NCBI GenBank assembly: GCA_029782225.1
Contig: JAKOVF010000228.1
Location: 1 to 59,060 of the forward strand
From: Chloroflexota bacterium
GTDB lineage: Bacteria > Chloroflexota > Anaerolineae > Anaerolineales > Villigracilaceae
Direction: 5' to 3'
DNA length: 59,060 nucleotides
In this document: positions 9,263 to 17,609 of the stretch, piece after piece
Numbering within the stretch: position 1 is the stretch's first letter
Layout: the number at the start of each line of letters is the position of its first letter
The notes under the pieces: generated by a model
The model's input: the letters and a program-made list of their open reading frames with translations, nothing else
What the model was told of the DNA's origin: nothing
The model's database searches: none
Position numbers and translations under genes: made by a program

Positions 9263-10975
9263 ATGGCTACTGACAGTACCCGCCCAACCACAGTCCACGA
9301 CCAGATCCAAAACCTTAGCCTGCAGGCGGGGCAAATCCGCGCCGAGCTGCAGGGTGGCAAGGTTCGTGTTCCCATTTCCACGATTGATGGACTGAGCAAT
9401 CTAGAAAGATCGTTGACACGGGTTGCGGTAAAGATCGAGGCCTTCGAGACCGAACACAGCAACCTGATGGCGCTTGCCAATGTGGGACAAATCATCAACT
9501 CATCGCTCGAATTGGATGAGGTGCTGCGCATTGTGATGGACAACATTGTCCGCCTTACGGGGGCCGAACGCGGCTTCCTGATGCTGCGCGATGCAAACGG
9601 TCAGATGGTCACCAGTGTGGCGCGTAATTGGGAAAAAGAGTCCATTCATAAGACCGAACTGACTGTCAGTCGCACGATCGTACAGCGTGTGATCGAAAGC
9701 GGCGAACCCATTCTGACAACCAACGCGCAGGATGACCAGCGGTTTGTGGGACAGGAAAGCATCGTCGCCTTCAACCTGCGCTCGATCCTGTGCGTGCCGT
9801 TGAAAGTTAAAGAGGATTTGATCGGCGTAATCTACACGGATAACCGCATCCGTACCGGCATCTTCTCCGAATCAGAGCGGGACCTGTTGGTTGCCTTTGC
9901 AAACCAGGCCGCGGTCGCGATCGAGAACGCCCGCCTCTTCTCCTCTCTCAAGCAGACCCTGGCCGAAGTCACCGGCCTGAAGAACTTAATGGATAACGTC
10001 TTCGCATCCATTGCCAGCGGTGTGATCACTGCGGACATCCAGGACCAGATCACGCTGTGTAACCGCGCGGCCGAATCCATTCTCGGACACCGGTCCGCGG
10101 ACATCGTCGGTCATCAACTGGACGAGATCCTTGCCTCCGCTCTGACAGAGATCCAGCCGCGGCTGACAGAGGTTCGTGAGACAGACAAACCAATCGTTGA
10201 TCTGGAGGTCAGTCCTCACCTGCCCGAGCGCGGATTTGTCAACTGGCGCTTGAATCTCTCTCCACTGAAAGATGCGTCGCAGTCCACACAGGGTATCGCC
10301 ATCGTGCTGGATGATTTGACCGAGCGCAAGAAGCTCGAAGCGCAACGCAGACTCTTCGAGCGTATGGTCTCGCCAGCAGTCATCAATCAACTGGACCCCA
10401 ACAGTTTGCAGCTGGGCGGCAAGCGCGCCGATATCACGGTGCTGTTCGCAGATATCCGGGGCTTTACATCTTACAGCGAACTACACTCGCCTGAAGAACT
10501 TGTGTCTGTGCTGAATCAATATCTGGCCGCCGCAGCCGATGCCGTGCTTGCCGAAGAAGGGACGATCGATAAATTCCTGGGTGATGCGGTCATGGCATGG
10601 TTCAACGCCCCCATTCCGCAAAAGGATCATACTCTGCGTGCGGTGCGGGCCTCTCTGGCCCTACGGAATGCCGTTCAAATCCTTCATGCACGGCTACCGG
10701 CAACGGGTCATCTCGATTTTGGGGTCGGCATTCACTATGGTGATGCGGTTCTCGGCCTGGTTGGCACTGAAAAAAGACTGGAATATACGGCAATCAGCGA
10801 TGCGGTCAATGTGACCAAGCGCATTCAGGAAAATGCAGCCAAGAATCAGATCCTGATTACCCGCGAAGCCTATGACCGTGTGCGGAGTGAAGTGGATGCG
10901 AGGCCCTATGCGCCCCTCTCCGTGAAAGGCAAGACCCAGCCAATTGAGGTTTATGAGGTACTTGGATTGAAGTGA
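9263..10975 (+). CDS. GAF-PAS class III adenylate/guanylate cyclase
   Basis: Cytoplasmic cyclic-nucleotide synthase, about 570 residues. A GAF domain (about 65-215, SLELDEVLRIVMDNIVRLTGAERGF) is followed by a PAS domain (about 235-350) and a C-terminal CHD catalytic domain (about 375-570). Catalytic features visible: VLFADIRGFTSY (first metal Asp), DKFLGDAVMAWF (second Asp), GIHYGDAVLGLVG and AVNVTKRIQE (transition-state Asn/Arg). Adenylate versus guanylate specificity is not settled by eye. No membrane segment is seen. An in-frame ATG at 9233 overlaps the upstream stop; 9263 is preceded by AGGTAG. A clear terminator follows. Confidence 0.9.
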   Translation: MATDSTRPTTVHDQIQNLSLQAGQIRAELQGGKVRVPISTIDGLSNLERSLTRVAVKIEAFETEHSNLMALANVGQIINSSLELDEVLRIVMDNIVRLTGAERGFLMLRDANGQMVTSVARNWEKESIHKTELTVSRTIVQRVIESGEPILTTNAQDDQRFVGQESIVAFNLRSILCVPLKVKEDLIGVIYTDNRIRTGIFSESERDLLVAFANQAAVAIENARLFSSLKQTLAEVTGLKNLMDNVFASIASGVITADIQDQITLCNRAAESILGHRSADIVGHQLDEILASALTEIQPRLTEVRETDKPIVDLEVSPHLPERGFVNWRLNLSPLKDASQSTQGIAIVLDDLTERKKLEAQRRLFERMVSPAVINQLDPNSLQLGGKRADITVLFADIRGFTSYSELHSPEELVSVLNQYLAAAADAVLAEEGTIDKFLGDAVMAWFNAPIPQKDHTLRAVRASLALRNAVQILHARLPATGHLDFGVGIHYGDAVLGLVGTEKRLEYTAISDAVNVTKRIQENAAKNQILITREAYDRVRSEVDARPYAPLSVKGKTQPIEVYEVLGLK

Positions 10976-11005
10976 TAGGCTATGAATATTCATTCAAAAG
11001 CGGAT

Positions 11006-11032
11006 GGCAGAGGTTATTCCCTCTGCCTTTTT
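11006..11032 (+). terminator. Rho-independent terminator of the cyclase gene
   Basis: 8-bp stem (11006-11013 with 11020-11027), loop of 6 nt, then TTTTT. Confidence 0.88.
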
Positions 11033-11069
11033 GTTTGGCCCCGGGAATGCAAATCTTATTACTTACCTC

Positions 11070-12164
11070 CTAGTACTTGTTACTTACAGCCTCTACGAAC
11101 TTCACAATCGACTCAAGCCCCGTTTGCACTGGTTCAACTTCGATGAACTCATTTTTTGTATGCGCGCCGCCGCCTACGGTCACGCCCAGCACGATAGCCG
11201 GGATTCCCTGGCTCAGGGGGATATTTGCATCAGTGGAGCCTGCGGTCAGCGCTGCAGAGAGTCCTTGGGCTTCCACGCACTTTACCCCTAATCGCACGAA
11301 AGGATGATCGATTGAAATCTGCCCGGCAGGACGCTGGCCAATCACATCAGCGATCACGTCCACGCCATCGCGCTTCGCAGAGCGAATTAGTTCCTCCGCT
11401 TGCTCCACCACGCGAGCGAGGGTGTTTGGATTTTCCGAACGCAGGTCCAGCTCGCAGACCGCTTCTGACGCAATCACGTTAACTCCGGTCCCACCGCTGA
11501 TCGTGCCCACATTCATTGTCGTGCGCGGGTCGCGCGGCAAACGCAAAGCAGTCAGGTGCGTGATCAGAGCTGCAAGTTCATGCACTGCCGATGGCTGACC
11601 ATAATCCGACCATGAATGTCCACCTGTGGTTTGTACGCGGATTCGATACCGCTTCACGCCGATGGCGCGATGATAAACGTGTCCCAAAGCCAGGCCTTCG
11701 AGCACAAGATAGCCGGTCACATCCGTACCGAACCGATCCACCACGGCGCGCATCCCGCGCAGGTCGCCCAGTCCCTCTTCGCCAACGTTGGCCACGAACC
11801 ACAGATCGCGCTTCAATTCAACCTTCCGCTCACGCAATAGCCACAAAAGACCAAAAAGTGCAGCCACGCCCAGTGAATTATCGCCGATCCCGGGCCCGTA
11901 AATTTTCCCCGCTTCTTTCCTCACTGGAAGATTGGTCCCGTTTGGAAAGACAGTGTCCAGATGAGCAGAGACAACGAGAGGGCGCGCGGCGGGGTCCAGC
12001 CCAGGCAGCCGTGCGTATGCATTGCTCACACCGTCGATTGAAACATCCTTGAGATTTTCGTGCGCGAACCGGCCGCGCACGAATTCGGCACGCGCCGTTT
12101 CTTCAAAGGTCGGCGCAGGGATTTGCTGGATTTGGATGAGGAGGTCTAGCAGACGGTCAATCAT
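11070..12164 (-). CDS. M20-family metallopeptidase
   Basis: Zinc peptidase of the PepT/ArgE/DapE group, about 364 residues. Metal and catalytic signatures: SAHLDTVFP (first metal His and catalytic Asp), GIGDNSLGVAAL (bridging Asp), NVGEEGLGDLRG (catalytic and metal Glu) and GGGAHTKNEF near the end (last metal His). A dimerisation insert lies in the middle (VKRYRIRVQTTGGHSW). The start at 12164 follows AGGAAT; a longer in-frame reading to 12227 runs into a dispersed repeat and is rejected. Closest in look to tripeptide aminopeptidase-like M20 proteins; substrate unknown. Confidence 0.9.
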   Translation of the reverse strand: MIDRLLDLLIQIQQIPAPTFEETARAEFVRGRFAHENLKDVSIDGVSNAYARLPGLDPAARPLVVSAHLDTVFPNGTNLPVRKEAGKIYGPGIGDNSLGVAALFGLLWLLRERKVELKRDLWFVANVGEEGLGDLRGMRAVVDRFGTDVTGYLVLEGLALGHVYHRAIGVKRYRIRVQTTGGHSWSDYGQPSAVHELAALITHLTALRLPRDPRTTMNVGTISGGTGVNVIASEAVCELDLRSENPNTLARVVEQAEELIRSAKRDGVDVIADVIGQRPAGQISIDHPFVRLGVKCVEAQGLSAALTAGSTDANIPLSQGIPAIVLGVTVGGGAHTKNEFIEVEPVQTGLESIVKFVEAVSNKY

Positions 12165-12174
12165 ATTTATTCCT

Positions 12175-12315
12175 GTGTCATTGCCCCGCCTGCATTCGGC
12201 GGGGCTGCAAAGAGCGTTCGCTGCCACGAAGCCATCCCCTGCGGAAGGGTAACAACTCTTTGATGGAATACCCTCAAACAGGAAATTGCTTCAGGCTTCG
12301 CCTTTGCCATGACAG
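12175..12315. repeat. Dispersed palindromic repeat, family 1 (diverged copy)
   Basis: Begins TGTCATTGCCCCGCC and ends GCCATGACAG; the inner part has AGGAAATTGCTTCAGGC. Longer than other copies and more diverged. It occupies the whole gap between the PfkB kinase and the M20 peptidase. Confidence 0.65.
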
Positions 12316-12320
12316 ACATA

Positions 12321-13334
12321 TTATATTTCCCTTGCTGAATCACTCAAGGAACGCAGGCGGGCTTCCGCAAGACCAGGCATCACATCCAATGGATAAAAGG
12401 GACCACTTCCCTCGATTTTGAGCGAGGCTGAGACACTGCCATACATCGCGGCTTGAAGCGGATCTTTTGTTTTCGAGAAACCCGCCAGGAAACCGCCGGC
12501 GAAAGCGTCTCCCACGCCGGTCGGGTCGGCAAAGCGCGCCAGGTACGCGGGGAGCTCGTAGCGACGATTGGCGGCCGCGTCGTACACATACTGCCCGCTC
12601 AGGCCACGTTTGATGACCACGATGCGCGGACCAAAGTCGCTGATTCGCTTGGCCATGTCCCACAGGTCATGTGTCTCACCCCAGAAGAGGGCACGGAGTT
12701 CCTCCTCCGATGGCTGGAAACAAGTCACCCCCTGGAGTACGACCCGCAGGTTGCGCCAAAGTTTCGGGGTCATGTAACTCGGAGCAGGGTCCAGGCTCAA
12801 GGTCAGGTTTGAACCGCTGCTAAAGACCCGGATCAACTGGCTCTGGCTGGTAAAGTCCATCGGGCAGAGATGAACGTAGGGCGCGTCCCGATAATTCTCA
12901 GGGACATCCAGTGCGGTCGGTGCCAGTGCATCAAACTTCTGTGGATCGTCCCGCGCATCGGGAGGTTGGTAACCGAGCAAAGCTTTGGGAAAGGTCAATT
13001 GACGGCGCGCGAAATGAGAAACGGGATTGCTCTGACTCCGCTCATTCTTATTGTTGTAAGCCACGAAGGCGCGCAGATCCATCTCACGCGGCTGGATGCG
13101 AATTCCACTCACATCGAATCCGCGCGCTTTGAAACTTTCGATCCACTGATTTGGATAATCCTGTCCCACGCGCCCGACAAGGCCCATGCCTAAATCCCAA
13201 AGTGCCAGGCCGCCCGCGGCATAAAGCAAACTGCCGCCCGGCGAATCAAGGAGAGGCTGTCCGCTGGGAGGCAGGAGATATTCACGGGTGAGCTTTCCTG
13301 CGATGACGTAGGTGGGTCTGCCCGCAATATTCAT
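12321..13334 (-). CDS. PfkB-family carbohydrate/nucleoside kinase
   Basis: Ribokinase-like sugar or nucleoside kinase, 337 residues. The N-terminal part has the glycine-rich GLVGRVGQDYPNQWIESF. The C-terminal PfkB signature 2 is DPTGVGDAFAGGFLAGF (about 272-288), with the catalytic Asp in GVGDAFAGG. The DNA between the kinase stop and the next gene is a dispersed repeat. The histidine kinase gene ends 28 nt upstream on the same strand, so the two may be co-transcribed. The phosphorylated substrate cannot be assigned. Confidence 0.9.
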   Translation of the reverse strand: MNIAGRPTYVIAGKLTREYLLPPSGQPLLDSPGGSLLYAAGGLALWDLGMGLVGRVGQDYPNQWIESFKARGFDVSGIRIQPREMDLRAFVAYNNKNERSQSNPVSHFARRQLTFPKALLGYQPPDARDDPQKFDALAPTALDVPENYRDAPYVHLCPMDFTSQSQLIRVFSSGSNLTLSLDPAPSYMTPKLWRNLRVVLQGVTCFQPSEEELRALFWGETHDLWDMAKRISDFGPRIVVIKRGLSGQYVYDAAANRRYELPAYLARFADPTGVGDAFAGGFLAGFSKTKDPLQAAMYGSVSASLKIEGSGPFYPLDVMPGLAEARLRSLSDSAREI

Positions 13335-13362
13335 GCTTCACTAAATTGAGGATGACGGTATG

Positions 13363-14619
13363 TCATGTAATAAAAGGCTGCTCGGTCGTCTTCTCGACGG
13401 GAGAGGTATTGAGCGGCAACACAAACGTGAAGTTGCTGCCTTTGCCTTCCACGCTTTCGGCCCAGATGCGACCACCATGCATCTCGATCATCACCTTCGC
13501 CACAGAGAGACCCAACCCCATGCCGCCATGACGTCGCGTGAGGTGCGACTCAACCTGGAAAAATCTTTCGAAGACACGCGGCATATCACGCGCGGGAATG
13601 CCGACACCGTTGTCGATCACCGATACCTTTACATATCCCGAAGCAAGCTCGGCCTTGACGAGCACCTGCCCGCCCTTGTCTGTAAATGTGATGGCATTCT
13701 TGACCAGGTTGCTTAAAGCAATCGCGATCTTTGCGCCATCTGCATCCACGAGGAGGTCGGTCTTGTCCAGCGCCTTCTTGAGTTTGACGCCCTTCTGTTT
13801 TGCCATCTCATGAAAGGAAGCAATGACGTCATCTACCACACGCCCCACGGAGACTCTGCGCTGTCGCAGGCGCGCTGTTCCGCTCTGGTAATTATCCACA
13901 TTCGAGAGACTTTCAATGATTTCCTTCAGCCGTGTCGCGTTGCGGATGATCGCATCCAGTTGCTCGTTGTATTCAGTTCCCAGCATCTCGCGCAGGAAGG
14001 TTGCATGACCGAGGATCAGACCCAGCGGCGTGCGAAGCTCATGGGAGGTAATGGCAATAAACTCGTTCTTCAAACGGTCCAGTTCGCTGATCTCGTTGGT
14101 TGAGCCTTGCAGGCGCCGCTCCAAAATTTCATTTCGCATGGCCATCGAGGCCAGCCCGGCCAGCATCTCTAGAACTGCGACATCATCCTCGGTATAATGT
14201 CCGTTATCGACCTTGTTCCGCACTTCAAAAACACCGCTGGCCACGCCGCGAAAGATCATGGGCACAGCCAGCAGGGATTTGGTTTTGATCTTGGCGAGTC
14301 GGTCGATCTGGCGCACGTGACGGATGTCGGCGCTGGCATCCCCGATAATGAGCGAACGGCACTTTGTGTATACATCCCCTTCCGCTGTCCCATCCAAAGG
14401 GATCTTTACCCCTAGCAAGGCGTCGCGGTGGAACCAGGGCACCACAGAAAAAGCGAGTTGCTTGGCAGCTTCGTCAAAGTCCAGGATGTAGGCAGACTCG
14501 CTGTTTGTCAGTTCGGCGGCAGCGGTAAGGATGGATTGCAGGTACTTGTCCATATCCCCCGCGGTCCCCAGACCACGTGCTGTTTCCAGTAAACGAGTGT
14601 AGCGTTTTTTATGTTCCAT
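13363..14619 (-). CDS. GAF-domain sensor histidine kinase
   Basis: Soluble two-component sensor, about 418 residues. A GAF domain (about 15-165) is followed by HisKA with phospho-acceptor FIAITSHELRTPLG and an HATPase_c domain with N box NLVKNAITF, G1 DNGVGIPARD, F box FERFFQ and G2 HGGMGLGLSVAK. No membrane segment is seen, so it senses a cytoplasmic signal. I use the ATG at 14619 because longer readings overlap the divergent ino1 gene; a TATAAT (14642-14647, minus) lies 22 nt upstream. No response regulator lies beside it, so the partner is elsewhere. Confidence 0.9.
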   Translation of the reverse strand: MEHKKRYTRLLETARGLGTAGDMDKYLQSILTAAAELTNSESAYILDFDEAAKQLAFSVVPWFHRDALLGVKIPLDGTAEGDVYTKCRSLIIGDASADIRHVRQIDRLAKIKTKSLLAVPMIFRGVASGVFEVRNKVDNGHYTEDDVAVLEMLAGLASMAMRNEILERRLQGSTNEISELDRLKNEFIAITSHELRTPLGLILGHATFLREMLGTEYNEQLDAIIRNATRLKEIIESLSNVDNYQSGTARLRQRRVSVGRVVDDVIASFHEMAKQKGVKLKKALDKTDLLVDADGAKIAIALSNLVKNAITFTDKGGQVLVKAELASGYVKVSVIDNGVGIPARDMPRVFERFFQVESHLTRRHGGMGLGLSVAKVMIEMHGGRIWAESVEGKGSNFTFVLPLNTSPVEKTTEQPFIT

Positions 14620-14728
14620 GGTTGTACCAGCCGACAGTAAGATTATACTTCGCTGACCAGTCAGGTACTGAGGCTGGAAAATAACAAAAACATTTGAAAT
14701 TAAATAGACCAATAAGGAGATTCTATTC

Positions 14729-15814
14729 ATGGCAAGTAAAAAAGTACGCGTCGCCATTATCGGGGTGGGCAACTGCGCATCGTCACTCGTGCAGGGTGTT
14801 CAGTTTTACAAGAACACCGCCGACGATGCAACGGTCCCCGGTGTGATGCATCCACGGCTGGGCGGCTACCACATCCGTGACATCGAATTCACGATGGGCA
14901 TCGATGTGAATGTCACCAAAGTGGGCAAGGATTTGTGCGAGGCGATCTTCGCAGAACCAAACAACACCTATAAGTTTGCAGAAGTCCCACAGCTCAACGC
15001 GCCGGTCGTCCGTGGTATGACACATGACGGCCTCGGCAAATATCTGAGCGGGACTATCAAAAAAGCGCCCGGCCCCACGGCCGATATCGTCCGTCTCCTG
15101 AAAGAGACCAAGACTGATGTAGTCGTTAACTTCCTGCCGGTGGGTTCCGAGATGGCAACCAAATGGTATGTGGAGCAGTGCCTCGAGGCGGGCTGCGCCT
15201 TCGTCAATGGCATCCCGGTATTCATTGCCTCGTCGGAATACTGGAGCAAGCGTTTCAAGGACGCCGGGCTGCCGCTGCTGGGCGACGATATCAAGTCCCA
15301 GGTCGGTGCGACGATTCTGCACCGCGTACTCACCACCCTTTTTGTGGACCGCGGCGTCCGCATCGACCGCACGTATCAACTCAACTTCGGCGGCAACACA
15401 GACTTCCTCAACATGCTCGAACGCGAGCGGCTCGAGTCGAAGAAGATTTCCAAAACCGGCGCGGTCACCAGTATGATTCCCTACGATCTCGGCAAGGATA
15501 ACGTCCACGTTGGCCCAAGCGATTACGTTCCCTGGCTGACCGACCGCAAGTGGGCGTACATCCGTATGGAAGGGACCACCTTTGGGAATGTCCCCCTGAA
15601 CGTGGAAGTCAAGCTCGAAGTGTGGGACAGCCCCAACTCGGCCGGCGTAATGATCGATGCCATCCGCTGCGCCAAGATCGCGCTGGACCGAAAACTCAGT
15701 GGACCGATCGTCGGTCCGTCATCCTATTTCTTCAAGACGCCGCCGGTGCAATTCCGCGACAGCGTCTGCCGCGAGAAGGTTGAAGACTTCATCGCAGGCA
15801 AGAGCAATGAGTAA
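14729..15814 (+). CDS. ino1: myo-Inositol-1-phosphate synthase
   Basis: NAD-dependent isomerase turning glucose-6-phosphate into inositol-1-phosphate, the entry to inositol lipids or compatible solutes. 361 residues, the short bacterial/archaeal form. The N-terminal Rossmann motif is [12 protein letters not shown]; characteristic stretches are [33 protein letters not shown] and [13 protein letters not shown] strong AAGGAGA ribosome site sits 8 nt before the ATG. It is divergent from the histidine kinase and is followed by its own terminator, so it is probably a single-gene transcript. Confidence 0.95.
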   Translation: MASKKVRVAIIGVGNCASSLVQGVQFYKNTADDATVPGVMHPRLGGYHIRDIEFTMGIDVNVTKVGKDLCEAIFAEPNNTYKFAEVPQLNAPVVRGMTHDGLGKYLSGTIKKAPGPTADIVRLLKETKTDVVVNFLPVGSEMATKWYVEQCLEAGCAFVNGIPVFIASSEYWSKRFKDAGLPLLGDDIKSQVGATILHRVLTTLFVDRGVRIDRTYQLNFGGNTDFLNMLERERLESKKISKTGAVTSMIPYDLGKDNVHVGPSDYVPWLTDRKWAYIRMEGTTFGNVPLNVEVKLEVWDSPNSAGVMIDAIRCAKIALDRKLSGPIVGPSSYFFKTPPVQFRDSVCREKVEDFIAGKSNE

Positions 15815-15821
15815 ACAGACG

Positions 15822-15856
15822 AGTGACAGTCACCTTCAGGGTGACTGTCACTTTTA
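15822..15856 (+). terminator. Rho-independent terminator of ino1
   Basis: Perfect 13-bp stem (15822-15834 with 15840-15852), 5-nt loop, then a T-run. The deacetylase promoter box starts 6 nt later. Confidence 0.9.
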
Positions 15857-15861
15857 TCAGG

Positions 15862-15867
15862 TAAAAT
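15862..15867 (+). promoter_or_regulatory. -10 box for a leaderless deacetylase-like gene
   Basis: TAAAAT ends 7 nt before the ATG at 15875, with no ribosome site between them. No good -35 box is seen; the upstream DNA is the ino1 terminator. Confidence 0.5.
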
Positions 15868-15874
15868 GCTTCGC

Positions 15875-17026
15875 ATGACGAAGACCCAGCGCCTCATCCT
15901 GACCTCGATCCTGCTTACCGTTTTCTTAGCATCCTGCCAGCCCCAGCCCGCCCCTGCTGGACCCAACCTCGCGTTGACTCAAGCCTTCCAGACTGCAGTG
16001 GCCCAGATCAGCCAGCCGACTCAAACGCCGGCGCCAAGCAATACCCCCATTCCCACAGCCACGATCCCACTTACGCCGCCAGTATTGCCCGCAGCGTATG
16101 TCTCTCCTTTGCTGGATGCGCTCGACACCCCGCGTACCTACATATCGGACACCTGTCAGTATCTCAAGTCCAAATGGGATCCTAATAACGCCGCACCGGG
16201 AACGATCGTGATGACCATCATGTTCCATTCCATCACCAAAGGCCGGGCGGAAAGCTCCAACCAGATCACGTCGGACGATTTCAAGAAACTCATGAATGAC
16301 CTGCATGACATGGGTTTCCAGGCCATAAACATGACGCAGATGGTGGACTTCATGTACAACAACGCGAAGATTCCACAACGCTCCGTACTCTTGATCGTGG
16401 ACGATCGCCATTTCGCTGAATACTTCAACGATCATTTCCGTCCGTTCTACGAGCAGTGGGGCTGGCCCGTGGTCAATGCCTACATCGCCAAAGATGAACG
16501 GCCAGATTTATGGGCCGAGAATGCCGCGCTTTCCAACGAAGGCTGGGTGGATTATCAGGCACACGGCTTCATTCACAACATCAATATCACAAACGCTTCC
16601 ACGGACGATTTCATCAACGGTGAAATGGGAGGCGCGATCACATCCTTTCAGAAGTACCTCAATAAAACGCCCATTGCATACATCTGGCCCGGTGGAAGTT
16701 TCTCCGCGCGGGCAGTTCAGATCGGGCGTCAGCTAGGCTATAAACTGGGATTCACCGTCAACCCACGCGGACCGGTCATGTTCAACTGGGTGCCTCAAGC
16801 GGACAATGATCCCGCTCCCTACGCGCTCTCCGAAGGCCCGGTCAATGATCCACTGATGACTCTCCCCCGCTACTGGGATACAGATGCGCGTTCACACCTC
16901 GACACGGTCCGGCAGATCGGTACGGACGCCGCGGCCTATGCCGAGCAAAATAAAGCCGCTGAGCTGGAGTACTATGATATCGTTTGCGCGCCGGCACTTG
17001 GTGCCCTACCTGCCGCCAATCCTTAA
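15875..17026 (+). CDS. Polysaccharide deacetylase-like lipoprotein
   Basis: About 383 residues. The N-terminus is a lipoprotein signal ending LASC, followed by a Pro/Thr-rich spacer (about 25-65). The body resembles the NodB/polysaccharide deacetylase fold: MFHSI at strand 1, LIVDDRH at the metal-binding Asp-Asp position, HGFIHN (metal His region) and WPGGSFS. Some NodB motifs are atypical (DDRH rather than the usual TFDDG), so activity is uncertain. It probably acts on cell-wall or surface glycan. Start chosen at ATG 15875, directly after a -10 box; a start three codons earlier is also in frame. Confidence 0.8.
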   Translation: MTKTQRLILTSILLTVFLASCQPQPAPAGPNLALTQAFQTAVAQISQPTQTPAPSNTPIPTATIPLTPPVLPAAYVSPLLDALDTPRTYISDTCQYLKSKWDPNNAAPGTIVMTIMFHSITKGRAESSNQITSDDFKKLMNDLHDMGFQAINMTQMVDFMYNNAKIPQRSVLLIVDDRHFAEYFNDHFRPFYEQWGWPVVNAYIAKDERPDLWAENAALSNEGWVDYQAHGFIHNINITNASTDDFINGEMGGAITSFQKYLNKTPIAYIWPGGSFSARAVQIGRQLGYKLGFTVNPRGPVMFNWVPQADNDPAPYALSEGPVNDPLMTLPRYWDTDARSHLDTVRQIGTDAAAYAEQNKAAELEYYDIVCAPALGALPAANP

Positions 17027-17063
17027 AGATTTCATCCTGGCTTTGTTCAGGGCTTATTACAAC

Positions 17064-17408
17064 ATGTCTGATTGTGTCTTTTGTAAGATCGTCAACAACG
17101 ATGCCAAAGCGACCATCCTCTATCGTGATGAGCAGGTTACTGCTTTTCGCGATCTTCATCCTGCCGCGCCGACACACATTCTCATCGTGCCGAACAAGCA
17201 CATTGAATCGGTTAACCATCTGCAGCCCGAGGATGAAGCGCTGGTTGGTCATCTGTTCACCGTGGCAGGTCAACTTGCCGTTCAGGAAGGCATTGCCCAG
17301 AATGGCTATCGTCTCATTACCAATACAGGCACGGACGGCGGACAAACTGTCTTCCACTTGCACATGCACCTTCTTGGTGGTGGGCGCATGACACACATAA
17401 CAAAATAA
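17064..17408 (+). CDS. HIT-family nucleotide-binding protein (HinT-like)
   Basis: Small histidine-triad hydrolase of 114 residues, usually a purine nucleoside phosphoramidase. It starts MSDCVFCKIV and ends with the triad HLHMHLLGGG. DVCxFC-like Cys residues near the N-terminus are typical of HinT. It follows the deacetylase gene by 37 nt on the same strand. No obvious Shine-Dalgarno sequence; translation may be coupled or weak. Confidence 0.93.
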   Translation: MSDCVFCKIVNNDAKATILYRDEQVTAFRDLHPAAPTHILIVPNKHIESVNHLQPEDEALVGHLFTVAGQLAVQEGIAQNGYRLITNTGTDGGQTVFHLHMHLLGGGRMTHITK

Positions 17409-17412
17409 CTTT

Positions 17413-17451
17413 CGCCCTTCGACTTCGTTGCACTCCGCTCAGGGCGAGTTT
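17413..17451. repeat. Dispersed TTCGACTTCG...CTCAGGGCGAG-type repeat
   Basis: The short palindrome-like element CCCTTCGACTTCG...CCGCTCAGGGCGAG lies just after the HIT stop. A related stretch sits in frame inside the cytochrome c lipoprotein gene near 29882. The rest of the gap up to the ThyX start holds GC-rich inverted segments but no gene. Confidence 0.45.
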
Positions 17452-17609
17452 CAAACAGGTTTTCAATTGTCAAGTCACCGCGCTTCGACGGCGTTCGACG
17501 GAAGAACACCGTCTCTCTCCGCTCACATCGTCCCGATATCCCCGTTCGGGCCGTGAGCCCGACGGGGCGAAACGGCCTTCGGGAGCGCGAAGATCAACTG
17601 GAGATTCCC

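Noticed and set aside
12165..12227. N-terminal extension of the M20 peptidase
   Set aside because: The added codons lie in a dispersed repeat; the ATG at 12164 has a ribosome site.
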